In this document: piece by piece, positions 7,657 to 17,291 of the stretch
How positions within the stretch are numbered: position 1 is the stretch's first letter
How the letters are laid out: each line of letters opens with the position of its first letter
From: Bacillota bacterium
GTDB lineage: Bacteria; Bacteroidota; Bacteroidia; Bacteroidales; Bacteroidaceae
Direction: 5' to 3'
Length of the DNA stretch: 64,000 nucleotides
Assembly (NCBI GenBank): GCA_023664625.1
Contig: JAMPFD010000006.1
Span: 1-64,000, forward strand
The notes under the pieces: generated by a model
The model's input: only the letters and a program-made list of their open reading frames with translations
The model's database searches: none
What the model was told of the DNA's origin: nothing
Program-made: the position numbers and the translations under genes

Positions 7657-8130
7657 ATGATTGATTTTGATTTGCCGGAAGAGAAACAGTACAGTGCCCG
7701 CATAAGCCGTCAGCGGCTCATGGATATCAGGGCGGGCGTGCACAAGTATGTCTTTGTCGGCAGGCGTTACCGCAACATAAACTTCACGGCTGCGGAGCTT
7801 GCACGGAACATCGGTACCAACACACGTTATCTCAGTGCCGCGATACGGCTGCATTACGGCTGCAATTTTCCGGAGCTTGTCAATAAATTGCGTGTGGAGG
7901 AAGCAAAGCAGATAATGCTTGACCCCCGGAATACTCTGACAATGGAGGACATTTCCTATTCGGCGGGTTTCTCGACACGGCAGAGCTTCTATAATGCATT
8001 TAACAAATTTGTCGGCATGAAGCCCAAGGAATGGCTTGCGCAGGAAAAGGAAAAGAAACGCATGGAAGAGGAGCGGCAACGTGAGCAGTTTAAGGCTGGT
8101 GCCTCTTTTGAAGGCATAGCATTTGAATAA
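7657..8130 (+). CDS. Short AraC-family DNA-binding regulator
   Basis: A 157-residue protein with only an AraC-type double helix-turn-helix, with no sensor or receiver domain before it. The first HTH is around residues 45-70 (FTAAELARNIGTNTRYLSAAI). The second is around 92-125 (LTMEDISYSAGFSTRQSFYNAFNKFVGMKPKEW), which carries the usual family signature. A charged helix follows. In Bacteroidales such short forms resemble the output domain of hybrid two-component systems. It has its own promoter and stops 21 bases before the dipeptidyl peptidase III gene, so the two are probably one transcript. The target is unknown. Confidence 0.88.
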   Translation: MIDFDLPEEKQYSARISRQRLMDIRAGVHKYVFVGRRYRNINFTAAELARNIGTNTRYLSAAIRLHYGCNFPELVNKLRVEEAKQIMLDPRNTLTMEDISYSAGFSTRQSFYNAFNKFVGMKPKEWLAQEKEKKRMEEERQREQFKAGASFEGIAFE

Positions 8131-8151
8131 TATTATAACAACCTGATCATT

Positions 8152-10089
8152 ATGGAACGTTTTGCAGACATTCAGTTGCTGAGATTCAATCTGAAAGACT
8201 TTGAGACCCTCACTTTACGTCAGAAGCGTCTGGTATATTGCCTTTCCCAGGCGACACTGTGGGGCAGGGACATAACTTTTGACCAGCATGGACGTCATAA
8301 CCTGAAGATAAGAAAGACACTTGAGGCCTGCATGCCGGGTTCGGAATATCTGAAGCGGATATGGTTCTCAAGCGGAATACACCATCATTACAGTTGTCAG
8401 AAATTCTTTCCGGAGTTTGCACAGGAAGATTTTGCACAGGCCGTCAGGGCGTGTCCCGAAGCACGCCTTCCATTGGAGAATGGCCAGACCGTGGAAGAAC
8501 TTATAGACGAACTCTCGCCTGTAATGTTCTCTCCGGAAATAATGCCGCAACGTGTCAACCGGCGGCAGGGAGAAGATCTTGTCGCAACGTCGGCATGTAA
8601 CTTCTATGACGGTGTGACACAGGACGAGGCTGTTGCCTTTTATGAGAATCAGAGACAGGAATGGATAAAGGCACATCCTGATGTCCCGGAAAATGAGTGC
8701 CCGTCTTTCGGACTGAACTCACGCCTGGTGAAGAAAGAAGGCGAACTGGCGGAAGATGTATGCAGGATAGGAGGAAGATATTCTGCCTATATTGAGAACA
8801 TCGTTTGCTGGCTGACAAAGGCCATGGACTTTGCGGAGGATGAGAGCCAGAAAGAGGTCATATCCTCCCTGACAGCCTATTATACAAGCGGAAATCTTGA
8901 GGAGTTTGACGACTATTCCATAAAATGGGTCAACCAGACTATGCCGAGGGTTGACTTTATCAACGGCTTCATTGAAGTCTATGGCGACCCGATAGGATTG
9001 AAAGGCTCTTGGGAAGGCATTGTACACTATAAGGATGTCGAGGCGACACATCGTACGGAACTTCTGGCCGCCAATGCACAATGGTTTGAGGATAATTCTC
9101 CCGTGGACAGCCGTTTCAAGAAAGCAGTAGTGACAGGCGTCACGGCAAATGTCGTATGTTGCGCCATGCTCGGCGGTGACGAATATCCTGCGACGGCGAT
9201 AGGCATCAATCTTCCTAATGCCGACTGGATAAGGGCAAAGCATGGCTCAAAGTCAATAACAATCTCCAATATTACCGCAGCGTATGACGAAGCATCAAAG
9301 AACAGCGGTTTCAGGGAAGAGTACATACTTGATCCGAAGACGCGGGAGCTGACAGGCAAGTACGGGCATCTTACTGACGATCTGCATACGGATTTGCATG
9401 AATGTCTTGGTCATGGCTCCGGCCGGATGCTTCCCGGAGTGTCGCCGGACATGCTGAAGTCGTATGCGTCAACGATAGAGGAGGCACGTGCCGACCTTTT
9501 CGGCCTGTATTATATGGCTGATCCGAAACTTGTTGAAATGGGGCTTCTTCCCGACACTGAGGCTTACAAGGCTCAGTACTATACGTATATGCTTAACGGA
9601 TTGCTGACACAGTGTGTGCGTATTCCTCTTGGGGAGGATATTCAGGAGGCCCACATGCGTAACCGTGCCATTATCGCCAATTGGATATATGCCCGTTCAC
9701 TGCTTATGTGCCGGCAGGGATATGTGAAGGAATCGCCTGTCGAACTGTATTCCGAGGGCGGCAAGACATATATGCGTATCAATGACTATGCCGTCATCCG
9801 CACACTTGCCGGAGAACTTCTTGCAGAGGTGCAGCGCATAAAGAGTGAGGGAGATTACGAGGCAGCCATGGAGCTTGTCGAGACTTACGGCGTGAAGGTT
9901 GATGCTGAGATACATCGGGAAATCAAGGAGCGTTATGAGAAACTTGATATTGCTCCGTACAAAGGATTTATAAATCCGGTACTGCGGGAGGCTGTCGATG
10001 ATGCCGGCAATGTCACAGACATAACCGTTGATTATACAGAATCTTATTCGGAGCAGATGATGCGCTATTCTAAAGAGTATTCCGTATGA
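8152..10089 (+). CDS. Dipeptidyl peptidase III (M49 family)
   Basis: A zinc exopeptidase that removes dipeptides from the N-terminus of short peptides. The 645-residue protein has the zinc motif HECLGH at residues 416-421 and the second ligand motif EEARAD at about 443. The eukaryotic enzyme has HELLGH; HECLGH is the form known from Bacteroides DPP III. There is no signal peptide, so it is cytoplasmic. Family members in Bacteroidota are sometimes mislabelled dihydrofolate reductase in databases; nothing here supports that. It follows the AraC-type gene and is followed by a repeat array, with no clear terminator seen. Confidence 0.93.
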   Translation: MERFADIQLLRFNLKDFETLTLRQKRLVYCLSQATLWGRDITFDQHGRHNLKIRKTLEACMPGSEYLKRIWFSSGIHHHYSCQKFFPEFAQEDFAQAVRACPEARLPLENGQTVEELIDELSPVMFSPEIMPQRVNRRQGEDLVATSACNFYDGVTQDEAVAFYENQRQEWIKAHPDVPENECPSFGLNSRLVKKEGELAEDVCRIGGRYSAYIENIVCWLTKAMDFAEDESQKEVISSLTAYYTSGNLEEFDDYSIKWVNQTMPRVDFINGFIEVYGDPIGLKGSWEGIVHYKDVEATHRTELLAANAQWFEDNSPVDSRFKKAVVTGVTANVVCCAMLGGDEYPATAIGINLPNADWIRAKHGSKSITISNITAAYDEASKNSGFREEYILDPKTRELTGKYGHLTDDLHTDLHECLGHGSGRMLPGVSPDMLKSYASTIEEARADLFGLYYMADPKLVEMGLLPDTEAYKAQYYTYMLNGLLTQCVRIPLGEDIQEAHMRNRAIIANWIYARSLLMCRQGYVKESPVELYSEGGKTYMRINDYAVIRTLAGELLAEVQRIKSEGDYEAAMELVETYGVKVDAEIHREIKERYEKLDIAPYKGFINPVLREAVDDAGNVTDITVDYTESYSEQMMRYSKEYSV

Positions 10090-10247
10090 CGGTTAACCTG
10101 TGCGATGAAAAGATGGCATGACAGGTCTCCTCTTGGATGGAGCAGAATGTGCATATATCGTAATGTGACATGTATCCGGCTGACATGCAGGGAAGTGGAA
10201 AGATACATTCAACTTACGGTCTCATAAAGCCGGCCCTGTGAAAAGCG

Positions 10248-10335
10248 AAAGGTAACGATTCGCGGTGTGAAAGGTTATGTTTTATAATGCAAAAGGTTAC
10301 CTTTTACATCACGAAAGATAACACTTTGAATCAGT
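10248..10335 (+). repeat. 22-bp-period repeat array A (four units)
   Basis: AAAGGT-like words start at 10248, 10270, 10292 and 10314 (the last is AAAGAT), exactly 22 bases apart. The unit is roughly AAAGGTAACGATTCGCGGTG; AAAGGTTACCTTTT inside it is itself palindromic. The same array type occurs at two other sites in the window. It fills the 369-base gap between the peptidase and the alkylation repair gene; I see nothing else there. Confidence 0.85.
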
Positions 10336-10458
10336 GAAGTAGTCATGCCTGGATCTTTACCTCATCTTTTGATGGCCGGACTTTCACGTTACGGCAGTGC
10401 CCATATCCGTCAAGACACACATTAATTGAATATACAAATATACCAATAGAATAAATAT

Positions 10459-11064
10459 ATGGACAGTCACGCAATAGCACGGGAAATACGTTCACGTTTC
10501 CGTTCCCTTATGGACGGTGTGGTTTCCGAGAATATGCGTAACATCGGTGCGCAGTATCATGTAAACTGGGGAGTATCGCTTTTACATCTTAAAGACTTGG
10601 CAAAAGACTATGCTCCAGACCTGCATGTCTCTTTGGAATTATGGCAGGACAATGTCCGTGAGTCAAAGATTGTTGCCCTTCTGCTGATGCCTGTGGAAGA
10701 GTTCACACCAGACATTGCAGGCATGTGGGCAGATGACATTAAGTCTCAGGAAATAGCGGAAATGGCGGCTATGCTGTTGTTTTCCAAAGTCCCTTACGCT
10801 CCGGAGATGGCATACAAGCTTATCGCACAGGAGGATTCCGTTTATCAGATTCTTGGATACAATATACTTTCTCGTCTGTTTGCTGATGGCAAGATGCCGG
10901 ATGTGCGTGGCCTTGAGGAATTGATGGATCAGATACGGATTGCACTTAAGGATGACAGTCCCTCTGTCAGGCATTCCGCTTACAACTGTTTTCTGAAGCT
11001 TGATACATGTGACAAATTGGCAGACAGCCCGTATTGGCATGCTTTATGTAAAAATATTGAATAG
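10459..11064 (+). CDS. AlkD-like DNA alkylation repair protein (HEAT-like)
   Basis: A 201-residue, all-helical protein that resembles the AlkC/AlkD HEAT-like repeat family of DNA glycosylases. Family members excise alkylated bases such as 3-methyladenine and 7-methylguanine. Visible features: the helix pair with GVSLLHLKDLAKDY, an ESKIVALLLMP segment, and the DDSPSVRHSAYNCFLKL HEAT-type repeat near the C-terminus. It is shorter than Bacillus cereus AlkD (237), and I cannot assign the catalytic Asp and Trp with certainty. It sits 27 bases upstream of groES. The function is inferred from family likeness. Confidence 0.7.
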   Translation: MDSHAIAREIRSRFRSLMDGVVSENMRNIGAQYHVNWGVSLLHLKDLAKDYAPDLHVSLELWQDNVRESKIVALLLMPVEEFTPDIAGMWADDIKSQEIAEMAAMLLFSKVPYAPEMAYKLIAQEDSVYQILGYNILSRLFADGKMPDVRGLEELMDQIRIALKDDSPSVRHSAYNCFLKLDTCDKLADSPYWHALCKNIE

Positions 11065-11091
11065 AGTATTATAAACCAAAAATAATTAATT

Positions 11092-11364
11092 ATGACAATC
11101 AAACCATTAGCAGATCGCGTATTGGTACAACCAATGGCGGCAGAGCAGAAGATAGGCGGTATCATTATTCCTGATACAGCAAGTAAGGAGAAACCTATTC
11201 AGGGTACTGTCATTGCAGTAGGTAACGGCACAAAGGATGAGGAGATGATTCTCAAGGCTGGCGACAATGTGCTTTATGGAAAGTATTCCGGCACAGAGGT
11301 CGAGCTTGAGGGAGAAAAGTACCTCATAATGCGCCAGTCTGATGTGCTTGCTGTACTGGCATAA
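11092..11364 (+). CDS. groES: Co-chaperonin GroES
   Basis: The 90-residue lid of the GroEL folding chamber. It begins [14 protein letters not shown] and contains the mobile loop with [10 protein letters not shown] and the [12 protein letters not shown] strand typical of GroES. It is followed by groEL after 47 bases. No CIRCE element is visible upstream, so heat-shock control is not obvious from sequence. Confidence 0.98.
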   Translation: MTIKPLADRVLVQPMAAEQKIGGIIIPDTASKEKPIQGTVIAVGNGTKDEEMILKAGDNVLYGKYSGTEVELEGEKYLIMRQSDVLAVLA

Positions 11365-11390
11365 TGTTTATTTATAATAAGGTGAAATAA

Positions 11391-13043
<1,653 letters not shown>

Positions 13044-13082
13044 AAGGCCATAATAGTTATAATAGAATTAGTTAATAGTCAG

Positions 13083-13121
13083 AGTCCCTGTCTCGTACGG
13101 AAACGAGGCAGGGACTTTTTA
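13083..13121 (+). terminator. Terminator after groEL
   Basis: AGTCCCTGTCTCGT (13083-13096) pairs with ACGAGGCAGGGACT (13103-13116) with one G-T pair and a 6-base loop, followed by a T-run. Confidence 0.9.
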
Positions 13122-13169
13122 GATGTCTGTATTACCGGAAAAGTTGTCACTAAGTCATAATTGTCTATA

Positions 13170-13240
13170 TTGTTCTTTCGGTTCCGTACCCCAAACAAAT
13201 AACAGCGTTGTTAGCATAAACTAATTTGCAACAGTTACTG
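13170..13240 (+). repeat. Dispersed element, diverged copy 2
   Basis: Shares CGGTTCCGTAC, CAGCGTTGTTAGCATAAACT and AATTTGCAACAGTTACT with the copies at the two window ends, with several substitutions and a shorter left part. It lies just after the groEL terminator and just beyond the stop of the DMT transporter gene, a convergent intergenic spot. Confidence 0.75.
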
Positions 13241-13250
13241 AGCCGCATAT

Positions 13251-14147
13251 TTATTTGTTCGTATTGTTTCCATATACCATGAATAGTACAGCACCGAGAA
13301 TAATCAGTATGCCGATAATGTTCATGCCGGTAAGGACTCCTCCGAAGACTGAAACTGAAACGGCTAATGCTGTAACAGGTTCGAGTGCTCCTATAATGCT
13401 GGCGGGAGTACTTCCTATGATGTGTATGGAACGTGTTATGAGCAACAATGATATTACTGTAGGGAATATGGCAAGTCCGACAGCATTTCCCCATGAGGTG
13501 ATAGAATGCAAAGGCTGTACGCCTGCTCCGAAACCGTTTGAAATAAAGAATATTACGGTTCCGAATGCCAAAGCGAAAAAGGATAGTCGTGATATGCTCA
13601 TGTCCTTTAGGATGCTTCTATTGACTCCGATAAGATATATTGCATATGTGAGGCCTGAGATTATTGCCAATATCATACCTGTCATGCTGATATTGCCATT
13701 TATGCTACTTTGGTCAAGCAGGGATATTCCAAATAATGCAACAATGATGCAGAGAAGAGTGCTGTATGACATCTGTTCGTGAAAGAATAGCCATGACAGT
13801 AATGCAACAAATAACGGATAGGTAAATAATATTACAGATGCAAGTCCGGGATTCATATATTTGAAGCTGCAGAACAGGCCTGCAGATGAACCGGCGAACA
13901 GGCATCCCATGGCCATTGTTGCCAAAGCTTCATTCTTTGTGAGTCTGAAAGATTTCCCTTTGACAATCATATAGATGCCCATCAAAATTGTGGATATGGC
14001 ATAACGATAGAACAATACGTTTCCAGGGGTGATGCCTTCGCTGTAAAGTGGCATGGCAAATAACGGATTGAGTCCATAACATGCAGACCCTATGACTGCC
14101 GATAGGTATCCATATGCATGTGAACCTGTATTCTTTCCTGTTTTCAT
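13251..14147 (-). CDS. DMT-superfamily transporter (EamA family)
   Basis: An inner-membrane protein of about 298 residues with roughly ten hydrophobic helices in two EamA halves. The first half contains GYLSAVIGSACYGLNPLF and the second GMILAIISGLTYAIY. The conserved PLFVALLSWLFFHE and GALEPVTALAVSVSVFGG stretches close the halves. Family members export amino acids, metabolites or drugs; the substrate is not predictable. The frame is open 12 codons further up; the later Met (MKTGKNTGSHAYGYL) is preferred because the extra residues are unlike a membrane-protein start. It ends about ten bases from repeat copy 2. Confidence 0.88.
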   Translation of the reverse strand: MKTGKNTGSHAYGYLSAVIGSACYGLNPLFAMPLYSEGITPGNVLFYRYAISTILMGIYMIVKGKSFRLTKNEALATMAMGCLFAGSSAGLFCSFKYMNPGLASVILFTYPLFVALLSWLFFHEQMSYSTLLCIIVALFGISLLDQSSINGNISMTGMILAIISGLTYAIYLIGVNRSILKDMSISRLSFFALAFGTVIFFISNGFGAGVQPLHSITSWGNAVGLAIFPTVISLLLITRSIHIIGSTPASIIGALEPVTALAVSVSVFGGVLTGMNIIGILIILGAVLFMVYGNNTNK

Positions 14148-14276
14148 AAAATGACACTTAAGGATATTGCCGTTTGCCGGCAATAACCTTTAGTATGTAA
14201 AAAAAATAAGTTTAATGGGACTATCCAATAGTATCAATGTCTATGCATAATGATTGTCTATTGGCTGCTGCTGGTC

Positions 14277-15284
14277 TTATCTGAAAGAATCCGTGAGAAG
14301 TTTTATCTCAACTTGTGGTGAGATGCGCTCATAGAGGATATTATGTACGGCATCAAGAATAGGCATGTTGACATGCATACGGCGGTTTATCTCCGTCATA
14401 CACTTTGTACCAAAATATCCTTCCGCTATCATTTCCATTTCTATTTGTGCCGATTTAACAGAATATCCCTTGCCAATCATTGTACCGAAAGTACGGTTGC
14501 GGGAGAAATGAGAATAACCGGTCACAAGCAAGTCTCCCATATATGCGGAGTCTATTATGGATGAACATTCCAGCCCTTCAGCTGCACAGACGACTTGCAG
14601 GAAACGGTTCATTTCTTGTAAGGCGTTTGATATAAGTACGGCCTGAAAGTTATCGCCATACTTTAGGCCAGAGCAAATTCCGGCAGCAATGGCATATACA
14701 TTCTTCAATACGGAACCATACTCAATTCCAAGCACGTCAGATGAGGTCTTGGTCTTAATCGAACTTGATTTCAGTATTTGGGAAAACGCTTCGGCCTTCT
14801 TGGTATCAGCGCATCCTACTGTAAGATATGTCAGGCGGTCAAGTGCAACCTCCTCAGCATGTGACGGACCTCCTATGCAGGCGAGGTTCGCATATGGGAC
14901 ATCATAGACCTGATGGAAATATTCTGAGCATACAAGATTTTCGTCAGGAACGATACCTTTTATGGCTGTTATAACAAATTTATCAGAGATCCTTACACGT
15001 AACCTTTTCAGATGATTCTTGAGGTATGGTGAAGGTGTTACGAATACAAGCGTGTCGTAATTCTGTACTATATCGTTAAGGTCTGATGAGAAATGTATCT
15101 CACTGATATCAAAGTGTACACCCGTTAGGTATGCGGGATTGTGTTGCAGATTCTTGAAATCTTCTATGCGGTCATCCCTTCGCATGTACCAACCAATATG
15201 GTGCGTATGGGCGACAACAATCTTTGCAATAGCTGTTGCCCAGCTACCGCCGCCGATTATTGCAATTTTTCCACAATCAAACAT
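14277..15284 (-). CDS. gpsA: NAD(P)H-dependent glycerol-3-phosphate dehydrogenase
   Basis: Reduces dihydroxyacetone phosphate to sn-glycerol-3-phosphate, the backbone for phospholipids. The 335-residue protein starts MFDCGKIAIIGGGSWATAIAK, a Rossmann fold with GGGSWATA. It also has the FVTPSPYLK loop, IKGIVPDENLVCSEYF, CIGGPSHAEEVA and the catalytic-domain EYGSVLKNVYAIAAGI with its Lys. The frame extends 23 codons upstream, but the Rossmann fold begins at the chosen Met. It lies 83 bases downstream of lysS on the same strand, with a hairpin between them. Confidence 0.95.
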   Translation of the reverse strand: MFDCGKIAIIGGGSWATAIAKIVVAHTHHIGWYMRRDDRIEDFKNLQHNPAYLTGVHFDISEIHFSSDLNDIVQNYDTLVFVTPSPYLKNHLKRLRVRISDKFVITAIKGIVPDENLVCSEYFHQVYDVPYANLACIGGPSHAEEVALDRLTYLTVGCADTKKAEAFSQILKSSSIKTKTSSDVLGIEYGSVLKNVYAIAAGICSGLKYGDNFQAVLISNALQEMNRFLQVVCAAEGLECSSIIDSAYMGDLLVTGYSHFSRNRTFGTMIGKGYSVKSAQIEMEMIAEGYFGTKCMTEINRRMHVNMPILDAVHNILYERISPQVEIKLLTDSFR

Positions 15285-15302
15285 AATCTTTATTTGTTGT
15301 AA

Positions 15303-15342
15303 GCAAGTGGATGAAAGCCAATTATAGATTGCATCCACTTGC
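15303..15342 (-). other. Intercistronic hairpin between lysS and gpsA
   Basis: GCAAGTGGATG and CATCCACTTGC form a perfect 11-bp stem with an 18-base loop. No T-run follows on the minus strand, so it may stabilise or attenuate the lysS-gpsA message rather than end it. Confidence 0.6.
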
Positions 15343-15367
15343 CCTGACTGCATTGTTTCTTTTCTGC

Positions 15368-17149
15368 TTATGCGTTAGCTTTCTCAATCATGGCATTGAA
15401 CTCGTCAACCTTTGGGTTCTCAAGACCTAATTTGTATTTCTTGTTGACACCGCAAACATCCATCTGCAACTTCTGTGCCTTGACGTTCTTTATATCGGAA
15501 ACAAGATAATATCCGGCTTTATTGAAAAGTGGAACCCACTCCTCGGATACGCCGACTTCAGCCCATTCGGCATTTGTTGAACGTGGGGCCTTCTTCTCCG
15601 GCTTCATCTGTGGGAACAACATAATTTCACCAATGGCAAACTTTCCTGTCATAAGCATGACAAGACGGTCGATACCAATGCCGATACCTGATGTCGGCGG
15701 CATACCGTATTGAAGTGCGCGCAGGAAGTCATGATCAATAATCATTGCCTCATCATCTCCCTTATCTGCCAGACGCATCTGGTCTACGAAACGTTCTTCC
15801 TGATCTATAGGGTCATTCAGTTCTGAATAAGCGTTAGCCAGTTCCTTGCCGTTCACCATTAACTCAAAACGTTCAGTCAGTCCTGGTTTGGAGCGGTGCA
15901 TCTTGGTAAGTGGTGACATTTCAACAGGATAGTCTGTGATAAATGTCGGCTGGATGAATGTTCCTTCACAAGTCTCACCGAAAATTTCGTCGATAAGCTT
16001 GCCCTTGCCCATGGTGTCGTCAACTTCTACGCCAACTTTCTTCGCCACTTCGCGCATCTCTTCTTCACTCATGCCATTGAGGTCGTATCCTGTTTTCTCC
16101 TTGATGGCATCAAGAATAGGCAGACGGCGGTATGGTGCCTTGAAAGATATAGTTTTACCGTCAATTTCAACTTCTGGTTTGCCATTCACTGCAATGCAAA
16201 TCTCCTCAAGCATTTTTTCTGTGAAAGACATCATCCAGTTGTAGTCTTTGTACGATACATATAACTCCATACATGTGAATTCCGGATTATGGGTCTTATC
16301 CATACCTTCGTTACGGAAGTTCTTTCCCATCTCGTAGACACCTTCAAAACCACCGACTATAAGACGCTTCAGGTACAGTTCGGTAGCAATGCGCATGTAC
16401 ATATCCTGATTGAGAGCGTTGAAATGAGTGATGAACGGACGTGCACTTGCACCGCCGGCAATATTCTGAAGTATAGGTGTGTCGACTTCTGTATATCCTG
16501 CTTCGTCAAGTATGCGGCGCATGGTACGTACGATAGTGGCACGTTTAAGGAATGTGTCCTTGACGCCTTCGTTTACAACAAGGTCAACATAGCGTTGGCG
16601 ATAACGTAGCTCTGGGTCGTCAAACTTATCGTATGCCACACCATCTTTGTATTTTACAATCGGCAGTGGTTTCAGACTCTTGCTGAGTACGGTCAGTTCC
16701 ATGGCATGTACGGAAATCTCTCCGGTCTGTGTGCGGAAGACATAGCCTTTGATACCGATAAAGTCGCCGATGTCAAGAAGTTTCTTGAAAACTTTATTAT
16801 ATAAATCCTTGTTCTCACCTGGACAGATGGCATCTCGTTGTATATATACCTGTATGCGTCCCTTGGAGTCCTGAATCTCGGCAAAAGCTGCCTTCCCCAT
16901 GATACGTTGTGACATCATTCGTCCGGCAATGCACACAATACGGGAGTTCTCCGGTGTTGCCTTTCCTGCAATTTCATTGCCATCCTCGTCCTTTTCCGTA
17001 GGGAGGTCAACGAAATTGGTTATTATCTCTGTTGAGAAAGCATCTGTGGGATACTCTGCTGCAGGATATGGATCAATTCCCATATTGCGCAGCTCTTCAA
17101 GCGACTGACGACGTATAATTTCCTGTTCTGAAAGTTCTAATATGTTCAT
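15368..17149 (-). CDS. lysS: Lysyl-tRNA synthetase, class II
   Basis: Charges tRNA-Lys. The 593-residue protein has an N-terminal OB-fold anticodon-binding domain (about 60-190) and a class II catalytic core. Motif 2 is NFRNEGMDKTHNPEFTCMELY and motif 3 is GIGIGIDRLVMLMTG, ending near FPQMKPE. About 65 residues follow the core (from AEWAEVGVS), with a helical-hairpin look; E. coli LysS (505) lacks this tail, which is usual in Bacteroidota. It has a full consensus promoter just upstream and is followed by gpsA. Confidence 0.98.
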   Translation of the reverse strand: MNILELSEQEIIRRQSLEELRNMGIDPYPAAEYPTDAFSTEIITNFVDLPTEKDEDGNEIAGKATPENSRIVCIAGRMMSQRIMGKAAFAEIQDSKGRIQVYIQRDAICPGENKDLYNKVFKKLLDIGDFIGIKGYVFRTQTGEISVHAMELTVLSKSLKPLPIVKYKDGVAYDKFDDPELRYRQRYVDLVVNEGVKDTFLKRATIVRTMRRILDEAGYTEVDTPILQNIAGGASARPFITHFNALNQDMYMRIATELYLKRLIVGGFEGVYEMGKNFRNEGMDKTHNPEFTCMELYVSYKDYNWMMSFTEKMLEEICIAVNGKPEVEIDGKTISFKAPYRRLPILDAIKEKTGYDLNGMSEEEMREVAKKVGVEVDDTMGKGKLIDEIFGETCEGTFIQPTFITDYPVEMSPLTKMHRSKPGLTERFELMVNGKELANAYSELNDPIDQEERFVDQMRLADKGDDEAMIIDHDFLRALQYGMPPTSGIGIGIDRLVMLMTGKFAIGEIMLFPQMKPEKKAPRSTNAEWAEVGVSEEWVPLFNKAGYYLVSDIKNVKAQKLQMDVCGVNKKYKLGLENPKVDEFNAMIEKANA

Positions 17150-17193
17150 GTCTCTAATATTTACTATGTAAATGCTTTTTCACTTTTAGTGTG

Positions 17194-17224
17194 CAAATTT
17201 AGCAATAAATAATGTAATGGCAAA
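17194..17224 (-). promoter_or_regulatory. Promoter of lysS
   Basis: On the minus strand TAAATTTG (rc of 17194-17201) is preceded by TTTG (rc of 17221-17224) with a 19-base spacer. The lysS start lies 44 bases further on. Confidence 0.75.
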
Positions 17225-17291
17225 AAGTTGTCTTTCTTTTTATTATAAATTAAGGCAAATGTTTGTGCCATACAATCCTTTTATGTTGAAA

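Noticed and set aside
8152..10089. Annotation as dihydrofolate reductase, seen for some homologues
   Set aside because: The zinc peptidase motifs HECLGH and EEARAD are clear, and nothing resembles the DHFR fold.
10248..10335. Possible CRISPR array from regularly spaced AAAGGT words
   Set aside because: Period is only 22 bases, with no room for spacers; spacer-like parts are also similar to one another.
11040..11091. CIRCE heat-shock element upstream of groES
   Set aside because: No TTAGCACTC-N9-GAGTGCTAA inverted repeat is visible.
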